Shown here piece by piece: positions 25,140 to 34,138 of a stretch of 57,263 nt of DNA. The position numbers and the translations under genes are program-made. The DNA is from Methylococcaceae bacterium. GTDB lineage: Bacteria; Pseudomonadota; Gammaproteobacteria; Methylococcales; Methylomonadaceae. The notes below the pieces were generated by a model. It was not told the origin of the DNA, made no database searches, and saw nothing but the letters and a program-made list of their open reading frames with translations. Position 1 is the stretch's first letter. Each line of letters begins with the position of its first letter. The stretch spans positions 1 to 57,263 of the forward strand of contig SPJM01000359.1 in the NCBI GenBank assembly GCA_006844585.1. The letters are read 5' to 3'.

Positions 25140-28100
25140 TTATTCACTGCCGTATTGTTCAATGAGCTGCTTTACATCCTGCGCAGCATTTTCAATCAGA
25201 GCCTCCGGTATTTCATCGCTTTGCGCCAATGAAATGATGCTGATAATTTTCGCTGTCTGCTCGCCATTCAATAATTGCCTGGCTTGAATGTCGGTCATTA
25301 ACCAGACCGCCGCTTTATCCAGCCCCGGCGCTTGTTGCTGATCATTCAATGCCGCCGTTAACGTTAAAGCAGCCGCCGCCAGTAAATCCATGACCCCGGC
25401 CATACACTGCTGTTGCAGCAATATTTCCGCCGCATTGAGTTTTTCAGCGGCCAATTGGTACAAAGGGTTTTTCTGCGGTTCAGCATTATCGGTTTGATAA
25501 ACCACCGCATTTTCCCCATCCGCCATAAGATGCCCCAAGCGTTGCAAACTCAGATAGGTTTTGCCATCCAACACCGCCACCGGCATGCCCTCCGTCGACC
25601 ATTGTTGCGCTAAGGCATCGTCTTCCATCTCGGATTGATGAACAACCACCAATAAACCGCCGCCGGAGCCGATTATGCGCTCAATACGCGCCCCCAAAGT
25701 TGATTGAATATCACCGACCAATGCATTTATAGCGCTATCTTCGCCACCCGATTTCGCCTTAGTCTTCGACGGGTCGTCGGCTTTTTCCGCCGCCTCAGCC
25801 GTCGCGGTCAGTTCTGCTTGTTCCTTTTTGGCCGCCGCGGGTTGACCATTCAAGTCGTCAATAATACTATCCAACATTTTTTTGGATACCCCGACCACAT
25901 CTTCGGTGGCTTCCGGGCTGACGACATTATCAAACAAATTGCGTTTGCCGCTGACCAGTTCAGCCACCTTTTGTTCATAAGCGTTTTCCGCCAACAACAA
26001 GAATATCTGCACATTTTGTTTCTGCCCCAGGCGATGAATCCGGGCGATGCGTTGATCTAACACCGCCGGATTCCACGGCATATCCAAATTGACTAAAGCG
26101 GTGGCCGATTGCAGATTCAATCCCACCCCGCCGGCATCGGTGGAAATAAACACTTGCACGGCGTCATCATTCTGAAAACGGTCAGTCAGCTCGCCGCGCT
26201 TATGGGTTGGAATGCCGCCATGCAGACGCACAAAACCGAGATTTAAACTTTGCGCCAAGCGCTCAACCATTTCGGTCATCATCGTCCATTGCGAAAACAC
26301 CACGACTTTGCGATTACTTTGCAGACAGATTTCATCCAACAAATCGGCCAACTCATCCAGTTTCGGCGAACCCTCGGTTTGTTTATCCACCAAGCCCGCC
26401 GCATTGCAGGCCATCCGCGCTTGTTGCAAGGCCGCCATCAAACGATTCGATTCGCCGGGCGTCAACGGTCTTCGCGCGGCAATATTAGCGAGCTGCCCCG
26501 CAGCACTCATCGCCGCATCATGCAATTCTTTTTGCGCCGCCGTCAGCGGCAAATCCAGAACCACTTCGCTGCGTTCCGGCAATTGATCGCTGACCAAAGA
26601 CCGATTGCGCCGCAACATCACCGAGCTAATCCGTCTTCGCAATTCCGATAAATTACGGTAACCGATCACTTTGCCTTTTTCGTCGGTGACGTGGAAATCC
26701 AGTAAACAACGCCATAACGGCCCTAAAATGCGGGCGTCCACCACTTGCAACAGGCTGTATAAATCCTCTATCCGATTTTCCAACGGCGTCCCGGTCAAGA
26801 CAAAAGCGTAGCGGCTGGGGATTAATTTGATAGTCGACGCGATTTTGGTGCGCCAGTTTTTGATCCGCTGAGCCTCATCCAAAATCAATAAATCAGGCTT
26901 TAATGTCTCGTTGATTACACTTAAATCACGTAAGGCCAATTCATAATTGACAATATAAAATAATGCGTGATCTCGATATTGCACGGCCCGGTTTTCCGCC
27001 GTTCCTTGAATAATGCGGGCGGTTTTGCCGGTAAATTTTTCGATTTCCCGCGCCCATTGATGTTTTAAAGAAGCCGGGCACACCACCAGCGCCTTATTCA
27101 CGCCGGCGTTATCGGCCAGCCAGGTCGCAGCGACAATGGATTGCAAGGTTTTCCCCAAGCCCATATCATCGGCCAGCAAAGCGCGACCGCGCGAAGCCAA
27201 AAAGGCCACGCCTTCTCGCTGGTAAGGAAATAATCTGGCCTTGATGCCCGGCATCAAACCTTGCATTTGCATAATCTGCCGCTCTATCTGCTGCGCCCGC
27301 AACTGATGCGCCATATCTTCGGCGATTTGCCGCACATAGTTCCTGACATCTTCGCCGATCAGCAAATCTTCACGACCCTGAAACCGGTTTAACAAGGCAT
27401 TAAAATCGTCCGGTAATCGGCCGCTGAATTGCCCGCGTTGATCAAAAAACTCACGCAATTCGGTCAGCAAATCCGCTTCCGCCGATTTTGCCGGATGCAT
27501 TTTTATGATCGGATGAGTCGAGGATTCCCAGGCTAAATAAACAAACGACAATGGTGCGCCTTGCGCCGCCAACGCATCATAATCTTTGTGTTTTTTGGCC
27601 GAGTGTAAAACCGCTTCAATATGTTTGCAGGTTCCCAAGCGATTAGTCGCTAAATCGGGGCAGGTACAATAGTTCATCCGTTGATCCAAAGAACGGATAT
27701 GAACTTGATAAGCGGTTTTGCGATAAGTCGCTGAAATAATCGAGCGCGCTTCCCAAACGCCGAACGCCAAATTACCGCTGACTAATTTGACATTGACTTC
27801 GTTGCGGCCTTTTTTTACCCGCTCCTGAATCGCCTCATCCACAGCTCCGCCCAGACTTTCCTGTTGCTGCTCCAGTTGAAATTCGGCAATGCGGTATAAA
27901 GCTGCGATAGCATGTTTGCAAAATGTTTCCGGCGATTGACAATTGCACAAACAATCCAGTTCTTCCGCGCCGTTATCAAACAATTCAACGGTATAGTCTA
28001 GATCCTGCTCATGGCCTTCAACCATGGCGGTGACGCCATAATCATCCATTCTCAGGTCAAAAACCCGATTTTCGGTAAAATAGCTCAAACCGTTTTGAAC

Positions 28101-28163
28101 GGTTTGTCGGCTCGCCAAAGTATTGAGTTGTTCAGTATCGTAAACAAAGAAGTCCAGGTTCAT
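25140..28163 (-). CDS. SNF2-family helicase with two SWIM zinc fingers
   Basis: A 1007-residue DEAD/DEAH-type ATPase. The N-terminus carries two SWIM fingers (LDCLCNCQSPETFCKHAI and YCTCPDLATNRLGTCKHIE). The SNF2 core has DDMGLGKTLQS (Walker A), LLILDEAQRIKNW (DEAQ box), FVLTGTPLENRIEDLYSLL, and the C-terminal RecA domain with IARIHRLGQKQNVQIF. A long C-terminal extension after residue 780 is acidic and Ala-rich. Such proteins remodel protein-nucleic acid complexes; bacterial members are related to RapA/HepA. It lies about 100 bases upstream of the SEC-C gene on the same strand. Confidence 0.9.
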   Translation of the reverse strand: MNLDFFVYDTEQLNTLASRQTVQNGLSYFTENRVFDLRMDDYGVTAMVEGHEQDLDYTVELFDNGAEELDCLCNCQSPETFCKHAIAALYRIAEFQLEQQQESLGGAVDEAIQERVKKGRNEVNVKLVSGNLAFGVWEARSIISATYRKTAYQVHIRSLDQRMNYCTCPDLATNRLGTCKHIEAVLHSAKKHKDYDALAAQGAPLSFVYLAWESSTHPIIKMHPAKSAEADLLTELREFFDQRGQFSGRLPDDFNALLNRFQGREDLLIGEDVRNYVRQIAEDMAHQLRAQQIERQIMQMQGLMPGIKARLFPYQREGVAFLASRGRALLADDMGLGKTLQSIVAATWLADNAGVNKALVVCPASLKHQWAREIEKFTGKTARIIQGTAENRAVQYRDHALFYIVNYELALRDLSVINETLKPDLLILDEAQRIKNWRTKIASTIKLIPSRYAFVLTGTPLENRIEDLYSLLQVVDARILGPLWRCLLDFHVTDEKGKVIGYRNLSELRRRISSVMLRRNRSLVSDQLPERSEVVLDLPLTAAQKELHDAAMSAAGQLANIAARRPLTPGESNRLMAALQQARMACNAAGLVDKQTEGSPKLDELADLLDEICLQSNRKVVVFSQWTMMTEMVERLAQSLNLGFVRLHGGIPTHKRGELTDRFQNDDAVQVFISTDAGGVGLNLQSATALVNLDMPWNPAVLDQRIARIHRLGQKQNVQIFLLLAENAYEQKVAELVSGKRNLFDNVVSPEATEDVVGVSKKMLDSIIDDLNGQPAAAKKEQAELTATAEAAEKADDPSKTKAKSGGEDSAINALVGDIQSTLGARIERIIGSGGGLLVVVHQSEMEDDALAQQWSTEGMPVAVLDGKTYLSLQRLGHLMADGENAVVYQTDNAEPQKNPLYQLAAEKLNAAEILLQQQCMAGVMDLLAAAALTLTAALNDQQQAPGLDKAAVWLMTDIQARQLLNGEQTAKIISIISLAQSDEIPEALIENAAQDVKQLIEQYGSE

Positions 28164-28193
28164 CTTCAATTTCCCAGTTGGTTGGAACAAGGT

Positions 28194-29249
28194 TTATGCG
28201 GATAATGCGATTTGTTGATAAATTTGTTTATGTTGAGCCGCCAATTCATCCCAGGTTTGACCGACCGGTTTAACCGGATCGCTTCTATCCAACTCGCTTA
28301 AACAAGCCGATACCCAGTGATCAACCGGCTCCTCAGCATCAAGCACACTACCGGACGCAGGCGTTAACCGGGCGGCAATCCCGCATTGCCTGGAAATCAC
28401 GACCGGAACCTCCGCATTACTGGCCTCGGCTATCGCCATGCCGTATGCTTCCGAAGTTGCCGGATGCAGTAACAAATCAGCTTTTTCTAAAAAGGGTTCG
28501 GAATCCTGCCACCCCAATAATTGATAATCGCCGCGCATACCGGTAAACAAATGCGCAATTTGTTCAGACTCAGGACCCAATACCCAGAAATGCACTTTTT
28601 CTCTGATCTGTTGAACCCGGTCGACAATACCCACCGCTTTTTCCAATCCCTTTCGTTTCCATTCCTGACCGACGAATAAAATGATTTTTACATCCGACTG
28701 ACGTTTCGGCTTATGCAATTTTTCATAACGATGCACCGCCGGGTAAGCAGGCGCTTGTAATCGGCTTTGCAATTGCGGATAAGCTTCCTTCAATTGATGC
28801 CCAATCAAGCCCGAATTAGGCAGAATCGCTTGTACTTGTTCGCCGCAAACTTCACGTTTTTCCAGATAGCGCCAAACCGCCTTGCGCAGTGAAATTTGTT
28901 TCCACCAAGGCGCTGGTTTATCATAAGCGAATAAAGTGGTGTGGAAAGTCGTTACTTGGTGATCGGCAATCCGCTCATGAGAATGCACGATAAATTGCTC
29001 AGTCTGTTTCGCCAGCCAACGACTGACCCGAAAAGAAAATATCAACATTGATAACCAACGCGGTTTGGCTATATTTTTCCCCAATTGATGAACAATAATT
29101 TCAGGTTGTTCTACAGTTTGAAACGCTTGTTCGCACAGTACATGAACTTCCACTTCCTGTTTGGCTAATGCATGCGATAACTCCCAAACATACCTTTCCA
29201 TCCCGCCGACCGGACCGAAACGTTTCACGATGTGTAGAACTTTTTTCAT
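28194..29249 (-). CDS. GT4-family glycosyltransferase
   Basis: A 351-residue GT-B fold enzyme. The N-terminus MKKVLHIVKRFGPVGGMERY is typical of GT4 transferases. The C-terminal half has FVGQEWKRKGLEKAV and the nucleotide-sugar site EPFLEKADLLLHPATSEAYG with AIAEASNAEVPVV. It probably adds a sugar to lipopolysaccharide core or a similar glycan, which agrees with divergent msbA next door, but donor and acceptor cannot be told. It ends 30 bases before the SNF2 helicase start. Confidence 0.88.
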   Translation of the reverse strand: MKKVLHIVKRFGPVGGMERYVWELSHALAKQEVEVHVLCEQAFQTVEQPEIIVHQLGKNIAKPRWLSMLIFSFRVSRWLAKQTEQFIVHSHERIADHQVTTFHTTLFAYDKPAPWWKQISLRKAVWRYLEKREVCGEQVQAILPNSGLIGHQLKEAYPQLQSRLQAPAYPAVHRYEKLHKPKRQSDVKIILFVGQEWKRKGLEKAVGIVDRVQQIREKVHFWVLGPESEQIAHLFTGMRGDYQLLGWQDSEPFLEKADLLLHPATSEAYGMAIAEASNAEVPVVISRQCGIAARLTPASGSVLDAEEPVDHWVSACLSELDRSDPVKPVGQTWDELAAQHKQIYQQIALSA

Positions 29250-29326
29250 AAGTAAATTGAATAATCAATGAATCGCTATATTATATACTTCACAGAAAAG
29301 CGGTTGCAGTTTTCTAACGGAGAGTT

Positions 29327-29375
29327 TTACCCAGCTTTGTTATGGTAACGCCATAAACCGACAAGGCGGGGTTAA
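29327..29375. repeat. Short palindrome with ends like the 162-bp element
   Basis: TTACCCAGCTTTGT on the left pairs with ACAAGGCGGGGTTAA on the right, and an inner TATGG/CCATA stem closes a TAACG loop. The end sequence resembles the TTAACCCAGC ends of the two 162-bp elements. It lies in the promoter region between the divergent glycosyltransferase and msbA genes. It may be a reduced relative of those elements or an unrelated regulatory hairpin. Confidence 0.5.
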
Positions 29376-29472
29376 TTCTCGTCACGAAATTGCCGCAATG
29401 CAAACGATCTTTTAAGGAATGCACACGTTATAACCCCCCCCTTCCTAACACCCTCTACTTAATAGCCCTCGA

Positions 29473-31233
29473 ATGACAGACCGACAAAATCAACAAACCA
29501 GTATGCAGATTTATCGCAGATTATTGAAATATATGCTGCCCTACTGGAAATTATTCATTATCAGCGTGATCGGCTATCTATTTTACGCATCGACGCAACC
29601 GCTGTTTGCAATGGTGATACAACATATTATCGATACCCTGAGCACGGAAGAAAAACAAGGCATGATGTATTTACCGCTGCTGTTCGTCGGCTTATTCGTA
29701 CTCAGAGGCATCGGCACTTTTTTAGGCAGTTATTTTCTAGCCCGGATTTCCGGCAATGTGATTCATAAGCTACGCTGCGAAATTTTCGACCACTATACTT
29801 ATTTATCCACCGAATATTTCGACAGCAATAACAGCGGTCACATGATTTCGCGAATCACCCATAATGTCGGCGAAGTTACCCGCGCCACCACCGACTCGAT
29901 TCGTACTTTTGTCCGCGAAGGTTTTACCGCGTTGGGCTTATTGTTATATCTAATCTGGAGCAACTGGCAATTATCCTTGGTATTCCTATTGATTGTGCCC
30001 ATCGTCGGCATAATGGTCAGCTATGTCAGCAAACGCCTGAAACGCATCAGCCACCGTATGCAGGACAGCATCGGCGATATGACCCACATCACTTCGGAAT
30101 TAGTCAACGGCCAACGCATCGTAAAAAGCTTCGGCGGCGAAAAATATGAAAAAACGCGCTTTCACGATAGCAGCCGCAATAACCGTAATCAGACCTTAAA
30201 ATTGATTATGACAATGTCAATTCATAACCCCTTATTGCAATTTCTCATTTCATTGGCGCTGGCGGCGTTGATGTATATGGCGCTGATCATGATGAAAGAC
30301 GCTGGCGCCGGAGAATTTGTCGCTTATTTAACAGCGGCTTTTTTGCTACCGCGCCCCATACGCCAACTCAGCGACGCCAATGCGGAAATTCAACGCGGTA
30401 TTGTCGCCGCCGAATCCTTGTTCGATATTCTGGACATACCGACCGAACAAGATAAAGGCGAATATGAAGTAGAGCGAGTCGAAGGCCGCATTCATATTCA
30501 AGGTCTGACTTTCCGTTATGAACAAGCTGAGGCGCCGACTTTGAAAAAAATTAATCTTAAAATACAGGCGGGACAAACCGTGGCGCTGGTAGGCGCTTCC
30601 GGCAGCGGCAAAAGCACCTTAGTCAACTTAATCCCGCGCTTTTATGATTACCGTTACGGTTCCATTTTATTAGACGGCGTGGAACTGAAAAAATACAAAC
30701 TGAGCAATTTACGCCAACAAATTGCCTTGGTCACCCAACACATCACCTTATTCAATGACAGCGTCGCCAACAATATCGCCTATGGCGCTATGCAAGGCGC
30801 GCCCCGCGAACAGATCATCAAAGCCGCTGAAGACGCCTACGCCATGGACTTTATCAACAATCTACCGAAAGGACTGGATACCGAAATCGGCGAACACGGC
30901 GTTAAGCTATCTGGCGGCCAACGTCAACGCCTGGCGCTGGCCAGGGCATTATTGAAAGACGCCCCCATACTTATTTTGGATGAGGCCACCTCGGCGCTGG
31001 ACACCGAATCGGAACGCTTTATCCAAGCAGCCTTGAACCGGGTTATGAAAAACCGCACGACATTGGTTATCGCCCATCGTTTATCCACCATCGAAAATGC
31101 CGACACCATTTTAGTCATGGAACAGGGTCGCATTGTAGAACAAGGTCAACACCAACAGCTACTCAGCGCCAACGGCGCCTATGCCAAACTGCATCAAATG
31201 CAATTCGGCTTTGAGCAGGATTTGACATTATGA
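29473..31233 (+). CDS. msbA: Lipid A export ABC transporter MsbA
   Basis: A 586-residue half-transporter that flips lipid A-core across the inner membrane. Six membrane helices fill residues about 20-310. The ATPase domain has GASGSGKST, the signature LSGGQRQRLALARALL and Walker B ILILDEATSALD. The segment EYFDSNNSGHMISRITHNVG is typical of MsbA. A run of eight C lies 32 bases upstream of the ATG. Its stop overlaps the next gene as ATGA. The divergent glycosyltransferase also fits envelope glycolipid work. Confidence 0.93.
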   Translation: MTDRQNQQTSMQIYRRLLKYMLPYWKLFIISVIGYLFYASTQPLFAMVIQHIIDTLSTEEKQGMMYLPLLFVGLFVLRGIGTFLGSYFLARISGNVIHKLRCEIFDHYTYLSTEYFDSNNSGHMISRITHNVGEVTRATTDSIRTFVREGFTALGLLLYLIWSNWQLSLVFLLIVPIVGIMVSYVSKRLKRISHRMQDSIGDMTHITSELVNGQRIVKSFGGEKYEKTRFHDSSRNNRNQTLKLIMTMSIHNPLLQFLISLALAALMYMALIMMKDAGAGEFVAYLTAAFLLPRPIRQLSDANAEIQRGIVAAESLFDILDIPTEQDKGEYEVERVEGRIHIQGLTFRYEQAEAPTLKKINLKIQAGQTVALVGASGSGKSTLVNLIPRFYDYRYGSILLDGVELKKYKLSNLRQQIALVTQHITLFNDSVANNIAYGAMQGAPREQIIKAAEDAYAMDFINNLPKGLDTEIGEHGVKLSGGQRQRLALARALLKDAPILILDEATSALDTESERFIQAALNRVMKNRTTLVIAHRLSTIENADTILVMEQGRIVEQGQHQQLLSANGAYAKLHQMQFGFEQDLTL

Positions 31234-32111
31234 AAGCAGATTTACTCACCACCGCCATCCTTCCTGTCTCATTGTTTATCATTATGTTTGGTATGGGGTT
31301 ATCTCTGCGCATCTCAGATTTTGCCCGTATTGTTAAACACCCCAAAGCGGTTGCGATTGGAATATCGGCTCAACTAATCCTTTTACCTTTAATAGCATTG
31401 CTAATGACAGTAGCTTTTAAATTACCGCCGGAGCTGGCGGTAGGTTTAATGATTATTTCATTCGCACCGGGCGGGGCGACATCAAATATGTTTACCAATT
31501 TGGCAAAAGGCGATGTTGCTTTATCTATCAGCCTAACTGCTATTGTTAGTTTATTGACGCCATTCAGTATTCCTTTTTTCACAGTGCTGGCGATGGAATA
31601 TTTCCTGGGCTCAGCCAGCACATTTGAACTCCCATTACTAAAAAGCATTATTCAATTGCTGGTGGTTACGCTAATACCCGTTATGGTTGGCATGTTTATA
31701 TTATCGAAATGGCCGAAAGCAGCAGCCAAAACCGAAGCATTTATTCGGGTATTTTCCATTCTATTTTTGTTCTTGATCATGATGGCGATTATTCTAAAAA
31801 ACAAAAACCATATGCTAGGTTTTTTCATGCAAACGGGCGCCGCCACTTTATGCTTGAATGTACTGGTATTAATCTTAGGCTATACGCTGGCTAAAGTCTC
31901 CCGGCTTGAGAGGCCGCAAGCGATTTCAATCGCTTACGAGGTAGGAATTCAAAATGGAACCTTAGCCTTAATGGTCGCGGGCACATTAATTGGCAACAGC
32001 ACAATGATGATTCCAGCAGTCACCTATAGTATTTTTATGTTTGTAACGGGTTTTTTATTTGGCCGGGTTTTAAAGAAAACTTTGCATCCCCTGCCTGAAA
32101 CAATCACTTAG
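31230..32111 (+). CDS. BASS-family (bile acid:sodium symporter-like) transporter
   Basis: A 293-residue inner-membrane protein with about nine to ten hydrophobic helices. IMFGMGLSLRISDF and ISFAPGGATSNMFTNLAKGD, together with EVGIQNGTLALMVA, are hallmark segments of the BASS family, including the sodium-site region. The substrate in bacteria is usually an organic anion; it cannot be named here. The ATG overlaps the msbA stop by 4 bases, so it is translationally coupled to msbA. Confidence 0.88.
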   Translation: MKADLLTTAILPVSLFIIMFGMGLSLRISDFARIVKHPKAVAIGISAQLILLPLIALLMTVAFKLPPELAVGLMIISFAPGGATSNMFTNLAKGDVALSISLTAIVSLLTPFSIPFFTVLAMEYFLGSASTFELPLLKSIIQLLVVTLIPVMVGMFILSKWPKAAAKTEAFIRVFSILFLFLIMMAIILKNKNHMLGFFMQTGAATLCLNVLVLILGYTLAKVSRLERPQAISIAYEVGIQNGTLALMVAGTLIGNSTMMIPAVTYSIFMFVTGFLFGRVLKKTLHPLPETIT

Positions 32112-32449
32112 AATGGTTGATGGGAAGATTTATGGCATGGTGGGAGGCAGTGATAACCATGACAGCTTATTAGGAAGAAAAAAAAGACAAGACGCTTTAA
32201 AGCGGCTCCAAAGGCTGAAATTGCTTTAAAATATTGAAAATCAATAATTTACATGTATTATGAAGCTACAATGACAAAATCAGATTAAAAAAAGGCAAAA
32301 AAACATTTCAAATATAAGTAAATTATAATATACTAAATATTATTCAAAGTTATTTTGAAATTAAAAGTAGGCAGGACTCAAGTCCTGCCAGGCAAGCAAA
32401 TAACGACAATTCGTTTGCACTAAACATGATAGTAATTGAGGAGGAGATC
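32112..32449. other. AT-rich gap before the persulfide dioxygenase gene
   Basis: About 340 very AT-rich bases. It contains a palindrome at 32370-32389 and a GGAGGAG ribosome site for the next gene. A 38-codon frame from 32114 has no ribosome site and no recognisable product. The promoter of the downstream gene should lie here, but no box was convincing. Confidence 0.5.
32370..32389. repeat. REP-like palindrome
   Basis: GGCAGGACT and AGTCCTGCC are perfect inverted arms around a CA loop. It sits in an AT-rich gap, 60 bases before a start codon. It resembles, in kind, the larger GC-rich palindrome at 54485-54542. It may be a dispersed extragenic repeat or a terminator for the msbA pair. Confidence 0.5.
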
Positions 32450-33328
32450 ATGGCTAAACCGAATATAAAACATTTTTTTCATAACGCCACTTGGACTTAT
32501 ACCTATGTGGTATCCGATCCTGAAACCAAAAAATGCGCGATTATCGATCCCTGTCTGGACCTGAATTATAAAGCGGGCAGAATATGCAGTATGGCTGCTA
32601 ATGAAGTGCTGAATTATATTAAGCAGGAAGGATTGAGCGTTGAATGGTTGCTGGAAACTCACGCCCATGCAGACCACATCAGCGCCGCACATTACCTCAA
32701 ACAACAAGTCGGCGGTAAGATTGCTATCGGCGAGCATGTGACTCAGGTTCAGAAGGTATTCAAGGGTTTTTATAATCTGCAAGACGAATTCAAGATAGAC
32801 GGCTCGCAATTCGATCATTTGTTCAGCGATGGCGAAACCTTCAGTATCGGCAATATTACCGGTAAAATTTTGCATACGCCGGGCCATACGCCCGCCTGCA
32901 TCACCTATATTATTGATGATGCGGCATTTGTAGGCGATACCATTTTTATGCCGGATTCAGGCACCGCGCGTTCTGATTTTCCAGGCGGCGACGCGGCGAC
33001 CTTATATCAATCCATCCAAAAAATTTACGCTTTGCCGGAGGATACCCGTTTATTTATGTGTCATGATTACAAACCGGATAAACCGCATCCGCGTCATATG
33101 ACAACCGTAGCCGACGAAAAGAAAAAGAACATTTATGTTCAGCAAGGGGTTACTGAAGAAATGTTTGTAGCGGTTAGAAACGGAATCGATGCCTCATTGG
33201 AAGCGCCGGTACTGATTCTGCCTTCCATACAAATCAATATACGCGCCGGCGAGCTGCCGCCCGCCGAAGATGACGGCGCGCAATATTTGAAAATTCCGAT
33301 TAATAAAATCGGTAATAGTTGTGAATAA
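32450..33328 (+). CDS. ETHE1-like persulfide dioxygenase (MBL fold)
   Basis: A 292-residue metallo-beta-lactamase-fold protein. The metal motif is THAHADHIS (H71, H73, D75, H76), followed by the downstream ligands in LHTPGHTPACITYI and VGDTIFM. The segments SGTARSDFPGGDAATLYQSI and FMCHDYKPD are diagnostic of the ETHE1/Blh persulfide dioxygenase family, which oxidises glutathione persulfide to sulfite. There is no fused rhodanese domain. GGAGGAG lies 8 bases before the ATG at 32450, which beats a start 24 bases upstream. Confidence 0.88.
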   Translation: MAKPNIKHFFHNATWTYTYVVSDPETKKCAIIDPCLDLNYKAGRICSMAANEVLNYIKQEGLSVEWLLETHAHADHISAAHYLKQQVGGKIAIGEHVTQVQKVFKGFYNLQDEFKIDGSQFDHLFSDGETFSIGNITGKILHTPGHTPACITYIIDDAAFVGDTIFMPDSGTARSDFPGGDAATLYQSIQKIYALPEDTRLFMCHDYKPDKPHPRHMTTVADEKKKNIYVQQGVTEEMFVAVRNGIDASLEAPVLILPSIQINIRAGELPPAEDDGAQYLKIPINKIGNSCE

Positions 33329-33362
33329 AAAAGGGTGGTTTAGGGCTTCCGGGAATCTATCT

Positions 33363-33878
33363 ATGAAAACGTCATCAAATACTCTAAAACAAAAACTGAT
33401 ACTGGCTTTATTCGGCTCGTTGATTTTCACCTCAGCAATGGCGACTTCTGAGGGCTATAAAGTAAAAAAACCTATAGCGAGTCATCAGGAACAGCAAAAT
33501 GATTCAAAACAACAAGCGGAAAGCCAAAAATATCATGGCGTCTATTATGGCGTGCTTCCCTGTAATGATTGTGCGGGAATTATGGTTACGCTGTCCTTAA
33601 AGAATAGGAACAATTATTTGTTGGTCTCTCAGAAAGCCAAGAATTCGGCCCGGGAGTATTTTGAAAAAGGTAAATATGATTGGAATGAGCAAACAAAAAT
33701 TGTCACACTTAGCCCGTTCAAAAAATCCCAAACGCGAAAATACCAAATTAATGATGATAACACCTTAACCGAGCTTTCTTCTAAAGGCGTTCCGTTAAAG
33801 GCGACTCAAAAAAATACATCCTATCGTTTATACCAAAAAGAAATGGACGAAAAAAAAGCGCTCATGCATATTCGTTAG
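33363..33878 (+). CDS. NlpE-like exported protein
   Basis: A 171-residue protein with a signal peptide (LKQKLILALFGSLIFTSAMA) and no lipobox. The mature part includes YHGVYYGVLPCNDCAGIMV, the CxDC motif of the NlpE N-terminal domain, linked in E. coli to copper and envelope stress signalling. The C-terminal OB-fold half of NlpE is missing. It starts 34 bases after the dioxygenase stop, so the two may be co-transcribed. The chosen ATG begins right at the signal peptide. Confidence 0.75.
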   Translation: MKTSSNTLKQKLILALFGSLIFTSAMATSEGYKVKKPIASHQEQQNDSKQQAESQKYHGVYYGVLPCNDCAGIMVTLSLKNRNNYLLVSQKAKNSAREYFEKGKYDWNEQTKIVTLSPFKKSQTRKYQINDDNTLTELSSKGVPLKATQKNTSYRLYQKEMDEKKALMHIR

Positions 33879-33892
33879 GAATGCGGTTCACT

Positions 33893-33916
33893 GTTCCCGC
33901 CTTTCTCGGTGGGAAC
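33893..33916 (+). terminator. Hairpin after the NlpE-like gene
   Basis: GTTCCCGCC and GGTGGGAAC form a nine-pair stem (one G-T) around a TTTCTC loop, 15 bases after the stop codon. There is no T-run, so it may be a factor-dependent or non-terminating structure. Confidence 0.4.
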
Positions 33917-34138
33917 GCATACGGGACTGCAAAAGTATTCAATATAAAATCCGTAACCGTCACCGCGCGAAGTATACGTCTTCATCATTTTTGAATTTTA
34001 AGTGAATTATTTCACACTCTCATATCCAACGCCCCCGAATCATTAAAACCTAAAGCAACTGCACAAAATCAGCGGTTAAGTTTACAATAGAGCGTTTTCA
34101 ATGCAATCACATTACGAAGCGCTTAACTTAACCTATCA

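Noticed and set aside
32114-32230. Short frame after the BASS transporter
   Set aside because: It has no ribosome site and only about 38 codons with no recognisable product.
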